Below are positions 23,085-35,000 of a stretch of 64,000 nt of DNA, one piece after another. The stretch lies in contig NC_091131.1 in the NCBI RefSeq assembly GCF_040183065.1, positions 15,517,800 to 15,581,799 on the forward strand. Reading direction: 5' to 3'. The stretch comes from Periplaneta americana. Its lineage: Eukaryota; Arthropoda; Insecta; Blattodea; Blattidae. How positions within the stretch are numbered: the stretch's first letter is position 1; each line of letters opens with the position of its first letter. Below the pieces are notes generated by a model that made no database searches, was not told where the DNA came from, and saw only the letters and a program-made list of their open reading frames with translations. Made by a program: the position numbers and the translations under genes.

Positions 23085-26000
23085 GTAGTAATAATATCAT
23101 CCTCACCACCACCTACTGTAAACGAACTATGATAATGTTTTTTGTTTGGATCTTTCTTTTATAACGTATGAATTGTAAAGCTGTATATCAAAAGCGCAAA
23201 ATCTTCATTTTTGTAATGACAGACCATTAACAAAATGATATTACAGACTATTGCTCATGCTTTGGGTAACTTGCTATTGTCACAGGAATGGTCGGTGCGT
23301 CCACAGGAGATGGTTGGACTAAGCAAGTACAGTGTAACGCATGAGGTGAACGAAGTCAACATTGCTAAGGCCAAACAGTTCATCAAATCCATGGAAGCTT
23401 CTGGTGGTACGTTACGCATGTTTTTCAGCAATCACAGATGCATAATATTACGTATAATACAAAACAAAATTCAGAAATGGTATCATAGTGCCGGTTTTTC
23501 ATGCTGGAGGTCTACTTCAAATTTTTGGGAATGAAATGAAATGCCAGGTTTTTTCCGATGTAACACTATTTATCTGCTTGACATCAGTCCATCATTTTTC
23601 TATTAATTATCACTATTCCAGGAGAAAGTGCCTGGCTCTACAGCGAACACTGCAACATATCCTCCAGTACATGCTAGGGTCTTTACTCTGGTCAGCAAAT
23701 TATCTAAAAACTAATTATGAAAAACGAACCCCGATCACGTAACTCTGGACAACGAGCTTTCGTCAGGTAATGATAATTTGTACATTTCAGGTACGAACAT
23801 CAGTGGAGCTCTGAGGAAGGCGCTACAGCTGGCTGCCAAAGAGAAATACGGAACTGGAAGTGTTGACGAGTCTGGTGAGAAGAGAGACTTTGGATCAGAA
23901 GATAAGCCACAACCAATGTTAATATTCTTAACAGACGGAATAGCGACTGTAGGTGAATTATTGTCGTCCAAAATTCTGGCGCAAGTACGAGCTGTCAACA
24001 CAGAAATTAAGGTAATAATGACTTAGTAGCTACGCTGTGTTCAATTTTCACTGTGAGCTTCTGGGTCTTGTTTCTATGTTATTATATTCATGAGGTCATC
24101 ATCACAGAGCGAGTTTAATGCTCAAGGCATAGATAAATGATCTAGGTAGCCCATGTTTATAAGTTGTTGACAATGGGCACTGTTCTTTTGTTTTTTTAAC
24201 AAATGAATCCAACTTTATATAGAAAACGAGAAATAAATGTCATTCTTGTCATCATTACAACTAGACATCATTTAATTTTTTTAAATATATCTTAAGAGCG
24301 AAATGAACGTTACAACAGAGCATTACAAATTTAATTAATTGATTAACTAGCGGACTTACTCGTGTTAATTATGTAAGTTTGTGCTGCTTACAGCTGTTTC
24401 AGTGCTTCACGCACCATCCTCAGAGCCTACTAGATCTCGGCGTCATCTCGAACTTCTCTGCCTGTTATGTGGGTGTGTTTGATTGTTGAAAAGTGTTGAA
24501 GAGTGGAGTCAAATAGTGTGTGTGTACTGAAATTGATCTGTGTGTTGAGAATTTGATCGGGGTGTGTTTTAGTGTGTTTATATATTTCGTATTGTTCTAG
24601 TGTTGAGTTTTTGGTTCTTGGGTTGTATGTGTAGGATTTCCATGTCCGCATTTGGCCTATGTTATTGTATGTATGGTTAGCATTGGTTATGTGATCAGCG
24701 TATGTAGATGTATTGTGTCCTCTGGTTATTGCTTTAATGTATTCTTTGTAGCGTGTTTGGAATGATCTGCCTGTCTGTCCTATGTAGAAACCATACATAC
24801 AATAACATAAATGCGGACATTGAAATCCTACACATACAACCCAAGAACCAAAAACTCAACACACTAGAACAATACGAAATATACAAACACACTAAAACAC
24901 ACCCCGATCAAATTCTCAACACACAGATCAATTTCAGTATACACACACTATTTGACTCCACTCTTCAACACCTTTCAACAATCAAACACACCCACATAAC
25001 AGGCAGAGAAGTTCGAGATGACGCCGAGATCTAGTAGGCTCTGAGGATGGTGCGTGAAGCACTGAAACAGCTGTAAGCCGCACAAACTTACATAATTAAC
25101 ACGAGTAAGTCCACTAGTTAATCAATTAATTATATTCAAGTGTTAAAAGTAGTGTACGCAAGATTCAAAATGGATTACAGATTTATTCTTGAAACTTACT
25201 CCACACAGGAGTTTAAGTTGGAGAGCAGTATCGTTATGATGTTGATCATTGCGTGAGTAAATTTCTGGTCAATTGGCCACAGTTCTAGCAACTTCCTCGA
25301 TGTTACTTTCTCAGAATTGTTAAAGACAAATTCAGCATTTTCTTGTTCACGTGACAAAACAATACATGTTTTTTAAAACTGGAATACCGACAATTAAAAA
25401 TAATTAAAATACCAAGTGCGAAACTCAGACATTCGAAAGTAGCACATATTATTAAATCAGTAAAATAGTCCGTGTTTGGTTAGGCTAGGATATCAAATTT
25501 CCAATCAGTTACTCTGAAACAAAAACCTGCAATATACTCTGACGCCATTGTTCGATTTGTTGAATTCATTGACATTATTTCTAAATATGGAAATTAATTT
25601 ACAAATAGATATTTTCAAAGAAACTTATAAATCAGAATTGGGTTTAATTGCAAGAAAAATCTCGTGGAAGCTATGAAAGAGAGCACGAGAATTTTATTAA
25701 ACGATTTTAAAGATAACGAAAGAGGTTTCAGAAACAATTATTTTGGCATACTGTATGTATCAGAATAGGTCAGTTGATTAAATTTTACATTTAATTTTAA
25801 TATTCGGAAGTACTGTAAGATTGCGTTATTGATTATTTTCTTTTATATATTCTTTGTTTTAATTTTATTAATATTGATATTATGGCATAGGGTTGTTATA
25901 AATGCAAACTAGTTAATGACGTAATTGTTGCTTTCATTGCCACATTTTTATAAAATACCATATTTTATGAACGACTTCGAGCAACAATAAAAACTGTTTA

Positions 26001-29000
26001 TAATGTTGGTGTACAAAAAAACTTCTATGAAATGTTCAAAATGTGTAATAAGAAAGTGTCATCTTCATAACTTTAGTTATTTTTTCAAATAAATACACAT
26101 TGATTTTTAATAATTATGATTCTGTTTAATTTGCATTATTGCTAGTTAAAAATTAACTCGTAAGTAATGAATCGAACAAAATCCGTCCAGTCATTTATGA
26201 AGAATCATTATATAGCCAGACAAATGACATGCTGGAAACGAATGTGAAAAGGTGTTTGTCCATAAATATCTTGTAATTTTCCAGTATTACAATACTTTCT
26301 CTACTTCGTGTAATGAGAAAGTAAAAAAGTAAACAAGAATTTCAAGGTTTTCAACAGAAAGATAATCTACAGATAATTTACACCTTACCAAAGTTAGGCT
26401 CTAGTAATGATTTATGAAATTATTTCAAAATTCTCCAGATTTCTAACTGGGAAACAGTTCGTCAAGACAGACTCAAGTCCACTGCTTAAGGTCGACTTAT
26501 ATGGAGCAAGTAAAAGACAAGACGAATGTACAGACAGTTTGCTTCATGTCAGGAAGTAGTACAAGTAGGGAAGCAAGTAGCTTTCACAAACTGTACGTCT
26601 AAGTTCTGTTTTAATTAGGGATCCAAGTTACCACAATGAACGGAAAAAAGTACAAGAGAATACGTACTTGAAAATGTGTCAAGATTATTGCTTGCACAGG
26701 TTGTAGAGATTCTAGAATAGAAAATTGGAAGGGAAATGAAGTTATAGTGAGAAAACAGTTGGCAAGAAGAAGTCGTGTAGACTTTTGTCGGACACTCTAG
26801 CAGTCGAATTATAGTAAAGGACTGTTTACGTATGATTTTCTTGCATTTCAGGCAGCAATATTCAGTCTTGCATTTGGAGACGGTGCCAACTACCGGTTCC
26901 TGAAGAAGTTGTCACTGCAAAACTACGCCTTCTCTAGGAAGATTTACGAGGCCTCTGATGCAGCCCTACAGTTGCAGTCCTTTTACAACGAAATCGCGTC
27001 GCCTCTCTTGGCTAATGTAACCTTTAACTACCTAGATGGAAAAGTAAGTGTACTAACCTCTAGCAGGTCAGTAGAAAATCTTCCGTAGATACAAGATTTT
27101 TTTGAGACAGAAGGACAACATTTTCAGCATTATTTACGAAGGAATGTGATAATAAAATAGTATACATCTTGATTACATAACTTTATATTCCAAAATAAAA
27201 TAGTAACTGGTACATTACAGTATAAATATTCTCAGGTAAAATGAGAGTTCTTTACTTTTGCTGGATCACTTACTGAATTAGCAAAACATGCTCCATCATA
27301 AAGTCACATGACATGTTTACTATGTTATTGGTTACATGTTATCATGTATCAGACCTGGTGACAAACCAGAGGATCAGAGTTATAGCCAGAAGTACACAAC
27401 ATTCGCCTACGGGTGGGGCCAGGAAAGCGGCCTGCCTGCGGTGTCGCTTGCGGGAATCGTCTATCCGTAAGCTTCCGCTTTCTATACTATACTCTGTAGG
27501 GTTTTAATTTTAAAAGTTTAGCAGCAGTAAAGACTGATGTTTTTGAAACACTAACTTCCTGTGAAACACGTCTTAGAGATTTATTAGGAGAGCATGTAAA
27601 TGATGCACTGGTTTCATCAATTGTTTCTTCCGTCAATACTCTTTGTTTTCGCTTAGGAATTGCAGCATTTATCGACCCTGTTGTCCTTAATTTGTTAACA
27701 AGACGTCTAACAGTTTCTCTACCCTGAATTGGAGCACCCGGATATTTCACTTCAAATTGCCTACGCACCTCTCTACATGACTCTGTTTTCACATATGCAT
27801 CATACATAAAAACTCTCTGTTCAAGCATGAATTTTGCGTTTTGCATTGTTAACAAATTTTACACACACGCTGAATATTTAAGCAACTGTGTCAAGAAACT
27901 GCACTGTCCGTGTTAAATACTGCAACATCTGGCTCACAACTGATAACTTGTCGACCTTGATGTCCTTGATTGTCGAACGTGTCTCAACAACTGCGCGCAC
28001 AAAGTGGTGTATCAGTACATGCCGCTTTCCTGGCCTCACCTGTAGGCAAACGCTCTGTATTAGAACTAAGTCACTTTTTCACTTCAATAAATGGTGATCA
28101 AATCTAAGATTGAACAAAGAACTCTTAGGAGTTGTAATGTTACACATTTTTTTTGCACCATGGTATTTCAATAACGATTAATTCTAGCATGTTCAAGTAA
28201 TAATAGGATCATAAATCAAGCTCTCTTTTTTATGAAAAATTTATCAGGCTTCCAAATTCTGGTAAATGGTGTAAATACAAAAATGTTGAATTTACAGGTA
28301 GGCCTACACAAAAGAGTCAAAGTAAGTCATACAAGAAGTAGTAAAACTTAAAAAAAAATTAAAATAAAAACAAAAGTAAACGCCAATTGAAAAAGAAAAT
28401 TTATCAGTACACTAGAGAATCGAAGTAAGTCAATACAAGAAGTAGTAAAACTTAAAAAATTAAAATAAACACAAAAGTAAATACCAATTGAAAAAGAAAA
28501 TTTGATGTCTCATTATAATCCAAAGAAACCTGGAATTGATATAGTAGCGTATAGGATATACCAGTTCAAATTATTGGTATGTTCTATTATTTAATGAAAG
28601 AAAAGAAAAATAATTGGTAGAAATATTTTATTTTAAGGCCAAATTACAGAATAATATAAAACAAATATACAGTACTACAGTCGACCTGGTTGGCGAGTTG
28701 GTATAGCGCTGGCCTTCTATGCCCAAGGTTGCGGGTTCGATCCCGGGCCAGGTCGATGGCATTTAAGTGTGCTTAAATGCGACAAGCTCATGTCAGTAGA
28801 TTTACTGGCATGTAAAAGAACTCCTGCGGGACAAAATTCCGGCACATCCGGCGATGCTGATATAACCTCTGCAGTTGCGAGCGTTGTTAAATAAAACATA
28901 ACATTTAACATTTACAGTACTACAATAACTACATTGTTTTCTCGCCAGTCTGACACCGATTAATAAATAGGTATGAGAAATGGAGTTTAACTAGTTTAAG

Positions 29001-32000
29001 GGTTAACAACCAGGGAGATGAACCAGGTGTGACTAGGGGGTATATCTCACTAATTATAGTCAAAAATATGAGAACTAAGTGACCTTTTCACTTTAATAAT
29101 GATGACCAAACCTAAGAATGAAGAAACAACTGTTAGTGTAATGTTAACAAAATTATTTGCACCATGGTGTTTCAATTCCGAGTAATTCTAGTATAGTGTT
29201 CAAATAATACAGGATCATAAATCAAGCCCTTTTTAATGAAAAATTTATCAGGCTTCCAAATTCTTGTAAATAGGATAAATACAAAAATGCTAAATTTACT
29301 AGTACACTGAAGACTCAAAATAAGTCAATACAAGAGGTTAAAATTTGATGTTCCATTATACTCCAATTATAAAATAACGTCATGTACGAGCCAGTGCTGT
29401 GTCTTGCAGATAGACAAGGACTCCCTGACCACCAATCAGTTCCACTCGTACTACGGAGGCAGTGAGATTGTGGTGGCTGGGAAGCTGAGTGGCGCTGAAG
29501 ACGACGATGAAGATCTGGGGGCAGAGGTGAACGCTTGGAGTGGGGGAGAGCACAAGGAAGTTCTGTACAAGCCCCTTTGCACCTCCGAGAAGAATCAGGT
29601 GATGTGTGATCTAAATGTCTTAGTGAATATTAATTGCCTATTAAGTATCATTTACAATACATAAATTGGTAATTCGATAGGAGATTCGTCCATGTCACTT
29701 ATGTCACTCTTGCTTTTTTAAGGGAAGGACGCCGAAAATGTTCTCTTTCTTCCTTCCCTTCTCTCCTACCACTCTCCTCTCTTCACTTCCCTATTCTGTT
29801 CTATAGTGCGTACATTTTATCTTTCCACACTCGCATATATGCAACTACATTGTGCACTGCCACATCTGCTCTACATTCACAAGGATGGAAGGATCAATCA
29901 ATCTTCTTAATGTATCCAGCCAGCTGTTTGCTGACAACATATAGTCCACTGTAGTCTATTCAGTTTTTGTTTTTCATGAGAAATAAGGGGTATTTTGATC
30001 GGTGTTCTGGAAGTAAATCCCGAAAAGGCAAAGCATATGATTATGACTCGTGACGGGAATATTGTACGAAAGGGAAATATACAAATTGGAAATTTATCTT
30101 TTGAAGAGGTGGAAAAGTTCAAATATCTGGGAGCAACAGTAACAAATATAAATGATACTCGGGAGGAAATTAAACACAGAATAAATATGGGAAATGCCTG
30201 TTATTATTCGGTTGAGAAGCTTTTATCATCCAGTCTGCTGTCAAAAAATCTGAAAGTTAAAATTTATAAAACAGTTATATTACTGGTTGTTCTGTATGGT
30301 GTGAAACTTGGACTCTCACTTTGAGAGAGGAACATAGGTTAAGGGTGTTTGAGAATAAGGTTCTTAGGAAAATATTTGGGGCTAAGAGGGATGAAGTTAC
30401 AGGAGAATGTAGAAAGTTACACAATGATGAGCTGCACGCATTGTATTCTTTACCTGACATAATTAGGAACATTAAATCCAGACGTTTGAGACGGGCAGGG
30501 CATGTAGCACATATGGGGGAATCCAGAAATGCATATAGAGTGTTAGTTGGGAGGCCGGAGGGAAAAAAACCTTTGGGGAGGCCGAGACGTGGATGGGAAG
30601 TAGATTTGAGGGAGGTGGGATATGATGGTAGAGACTGAATTAATCTTGCTCAGGATAGGGACCAATGGCGGGCTTATGTGAGGGTGGCAATGAACCTCCT
30701 GGTTCCTTAAAAGCCAGCCAGTAAGTAAGTAAGTAAGTAAGCAAGTAAGTAAGTAATATCATTTACACTCCTCAGTAGCTGTGAGTTTCAAAGCAATACA
30801 CACATTCACGAGCTTCGTGGGGTGGTTAATAACCCCAGGCATACAGGCACATTTGTAAGTTTTTATAGCAGTTTCTTGTCATTGTGTTAGTGATGGCTGT
30901 AAGAAATGATATAAACTCTGGTGTACTATGTATTGAAACATATGAAAAAAGCTAGATTTGCTATATGTTCCAGCACTAAATACCTTGTGTGAAGTGCAAC
31001 GAACTGGCATATTCAGAACACAGGAAAGATATCTCCGTTAAATGTGCAAAATGAGGGCGTTTTTATCCTGCTGGTCTCAAAATAATATTAAGATTATTTC
31101 CAAATTACGCAATATTGTTACAAACATGTCTCTTCTAAAAATAGTGTATTCAATTTGTAAGCATACTGTAATATATTATAATAATATATCCCAACTATTT
31201 GTTATACCCTAGGACTCGCGTTATGGAATGCGCGCTGGTTCGAGTCTTCATGAGGGAAGAAATTTTCTCATGAAATTTCGGCCAGTGTATGGAACTGGTG
31301 CCCACCCAGCATCGTGATGCACTTGGGGAGCTACGATAGGTAGCGAAATCCGGTTGCGAATACCAGCTATAACAGCTGGGGGGATCATCGTGCTAATGAC
31401 ACGATACCTCCGTTCTGGTTGGATGATCGTCCACCTCTGCTTCGGCATGTGGGCGTGAGGCCAACAGCCGGCTGGTCGGTCTAGGCCCTTCACGGGCTGT
31501 AGTGCCACGGATTATTATTTGTTATACATTCTTAAAACTCATAATTATTGTGTTACCAGCAGTCTCTACTGGGTGTTCATTTCAAAGTGTGTCATGACGT
31601 CACTGTTGTGAGTCAGCGATTTGAAGCGAGTTTCAACTTCTATGTCAGAGAAGTTGCCTGTTAATCAAGGCGTTCAATCTAAACTTGAGAACGTGTACGG
31701 TATAACTTGAATGTCGTAGCAACAGATGGCGGTCTGTAAAGTCTCTGTGCTACCATAACCTCTTTCGAACTGTGTTTTGCGCGGGCAAGTCGTACACAGG
31801 GTATTTGTTATCATCGATTGCGTACGGCAACATTCCACAACACAAATTAAATGCTCCGTGTCCATGTTGACCGTCGAAGTTAATGTCAACAAATACGTAA
31901 GTAATCGTCTTAACCCTCTCCCCATATCCCGACAGTAAGAAAAAAAAACTCACTTCAGTACGTGTTTCCAAACAGTTCACATTCTTGCAACTACTGGCGT

Positions 32001-35000
32001 TACTGTACGTATCGGTAAGTAATCTTCAGAATGAACGCCGTACTTGCTTCTCTCGCATTTAGGTAATACGCCTCTGCGTAAGTGTAGGAAGATTGAATTC
32101 TCTAGGCTCATCGGCTAGCCACATGACGACATACAGCGAGCCATGACACATTTTGAACTGAACACCCAGTGTGTTAACAATACATGAGATGTGTGCAGGA
32201 CAGGAACATGTATTATTCAGGCTGATGCCTTAGATTCATCGGCCTGTTTAAATAAAGTGCAAACGTGTTCATTTATTATCTGTATCATTGATCATCTCGT
32301 GTGTTTTTGCCAGTAATTTTACTAGTTATAAAAGTTATTTGTATTTCACTTAACAATACTGAGAAAGTTTTGCATTATGTGTATTTGTAAATTTCGTTAT
32401 TAGTTTCGGAAATGTTATTGTAACTGTTACTAGATGCATTATTAACTGTACACCTGGTAAAATAGCTGGTTTAATTAATGTGTTTTATATAAAAGTAATT
32501 AAATAATTTTATAATTATTGTTAAGTTATCAGCAACTTTCAAGCACTGACATTTCCATTATAGTTATTACGTTCAGAAATCCTGTAATTCTGTAATTTTA
32601 TGAAGTTAATTTGTCTTTCCAACTTCAAATTTACTTTTTTCATAAATAACAATTCCTTGCATTACACATCTATAAAGAATATAATGTAAAATAAAAGCCA
32701 TTGTACACAATAGACTAGTAACCCCAGGTATAGAATCAAAGCTGTCAAAAAAGGGTATGCAGTCCAGGGTTAACTCCTGATCCATCCACCCACTGTTTTA
32801 GTACCAGAGAATAATCTGAAGTTCATTAACCTCTTCTGCAGATTGAGCGGAGAAAGCACCATAGCGGAGGCAGATCACTGGAGCGCCTATGGGCCTATCT
32901 TACTGTGCGACAACTGCTGGACCAACACTTGGCCTCCACCGACAAGGATGACGACGTCACCACGTTCGAAGACAAGCAGGAACAGTTCGCAAGTCGCCTG
33001 AGTCCTAGAGCCAGGGCCCAGGAACTGGCCCTCAAGGTTAGTTCAGTATGTTTACAAAACCTCAGTCTCTGTCTTTCCCTTCAGAATTGTTCTCAGATAT
33101 TTTCTTCACCTTCTGTTGACCAAATTTTATGCCACTTATGCTAGTTTTTATATAATATGTCTTTGTACACCTGTCAGAAGGAAGAAGAGGGGTCATGTTT
33201 TGTTAGCTATGCACTCTTAGCAGTGGCAGCTCCTGCATATTTCTTAAGAGGAGGAAAGAAGTTAACAGCGCAAAATGACACCTTCTTGAGAGAAACATGC
33301 TACAAATTAGCCTACATGCATACATGTAAGACCATGTAATGTTGGCCTTCTCTTTTGTACAGCAATAATCTGTTCTTGTAAACTGAGTTTCCTAAATTGT
33401 CCAAAATATGTTTCCACTTCCATTCATTGTTGAATAATTGCACAAATTAACAATTACAAGGAAATTCACAACCTCGCAGCATTTTTCGCGCACACTACAG
33501 CATCACACGTGTTGGAAGAGACTATAGCTACGTTATTTGTCTATGATAGCTACTAACACATAACCAGGACCGTTTTACGGAAGTGGGAATGGGAAATAAT
33601 CTGTTAGGAAAGCGAGAACACTGACCCACTCACGTGGTCTGTGTTGCCACATGTACATTTTACAAGTTCAGTGTCACATGCTTTTGAAGAATGTCAGTTC
33701 TTGTAAAGTCATACTATCATTATTGTTCAAAGCTGCAGGTGACCGATTAATTTTTTTTATGTTAAAAATAATGTAGTTTGGAGTACTTTCAATTTCAAAT
33801 ATATTTGTACAAAACTGACAACTTGGCTGTTGTCCTGTCTAGTAGACAATGAATGGAAGTGAATTTCAGGGGCCACAAAGATCTGCCATACTAACGTAGA
33901 ACTAACTACTTCCTCTTTGTTTTATATAAATCTAACTTCAACTTTCAGATATTCTCGAAAGTTTCAAACCATGAATTAAAAAAAAAAAGTTTATATGGTG
34001 TCTTTCATAGCTTTGCGTTAAAACTGTTTTTGTTGTGTCTCCTCCTAGATGTGTTATAGTCTGATTGAATGCAACATCGTCAGATGGCAGCAGTAGCGAG
34101 CTTGCTGCACGACCAGTCGGTTTCTATATGTCCTGCCCATGACTGATTCAGAGGAGGATCTCCTCCCTCTCCGTTTATTTACTTGCTTTAAAAAACTGCT
34201 TCTTTCTCTGGCCACTAGTGCGCTGTTGTCTATGTGTGTTAACTGCAGTAGAGGAGGAATGGAGTGCCTTTCCTCCACACAAACAATCTCGCATCTTTCT
34301 CACAGTTTTCTAGTAGCACATGATTTTGCGTCGTTTAAAACTCGATCAACCGAGGTTTTCTTATAGCTGTGAACTTAAAAATTATCGAATCTTCCTCGAA
34401 TTTCAAGGTGTATATTTCATTTAGTATTTACTTTCAAAAGAAGAAAAATGTGAGGAGGACGTTCCTCCTTTCCCTCCCCCGAAGAACCGCCACTGACTCT
34501 TAGGCATATCAGCCAAGTGTCAGTTTTTAAAGCTGATATCAGCGTTTCTTGAGGTTTGTAGTTTGTCAGCATGCTGTACCAGTACCTGTTTGTTAGCTTT
34601 TTTTCACAAGTGCTGTGCCAATCTCTATTTTGTATCATTCGATTTATTTTTATATTTTATTGTTATTTTTTTATCCAGTGCCATCAGATTGTCATTTGAA
34701 ATTTCTGGACTCTCCTGGAAATGGCTTATTTGTAACCCACTTCTGAAGTTGGGGTGCCTGGAAGGCGGTGTTATGCTGCTTCGATGATATTATGATAGGA
34801 TGATTATGAAGTGCCAGGAGAGGTCTTAAACCTAAGCCTAATCTAATTTTCAGACCATAGACGAACACAGGAACATTCTCCTCTAAGGAAAAATTCCTGT
34901 ATTCTAACCGGGAATCGAACCCAGAATCTCATGAACTGTAGTCAGAAGCTCTGACCACTAGCCCGTGAGGTTGGTCTCATTCGATTTATTTCAGTTTACA

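Larger units (their letters stand above)
20604..23285 (+). other. ITIH-like intron 6
   Basis: A 2.7-kb intron. GGGAACAGTGAGAC near 20920 is mirrored by GTCTCACTGTTCCC near 20961, and GTCTCACTGT recurs near 21300-21330. These are likely remnants of a small element whose ends cannot be fixed. A SINE, a MITE and a microsatellite are listed separately. Nothing is recognised in 21830-22719. Confidence 0.65.
24331..25133. mobile_element. Head-to-head Penelope-like element pair forming an 800-bp palindrome
   Basis: Arms 24331-24676 and 24794-25133 are near-identical reverse complements, from TTAATTGATTAACTAG at one end to CTAGTTAATCAATTAA at the other. The minus strand (24798-24430) encodes FYIGQTGRSFQTRYKEYIKA, the YIG half of a GIY-YIG endonuclease as in Penelope-like retroelements, then ADHITNANHTYNNI and LEQYEIYKHTKTHPDQILNT. 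The plus-strand copy (24794-25034) carries only the last part. Each arm ends with a hammerhead-like motif just after the ORF. The reverse transcriptase is absent, so both are 5' truncated. Confidence 0.8.
29599..32841 (+). other. ITIH-like intron 10
   Basis: A 3.2-kb intron with a pyrimidine-rich stretch (29730-29800), a dispersed repeat, a LINE 3' end, a SINE and a DNA element listed separately. Nothing recognised in 30760-31190 or 32180-32830. Confidence 0.65.

Noticed and set aside
24753-25034. Host gene with an RT-like or GIY-YIG-like function
   Set aside because: It is the right arm of a Penelope-like palindrome; the matching left arm and missing reverse transcriptase show it is a truncated retroelement.
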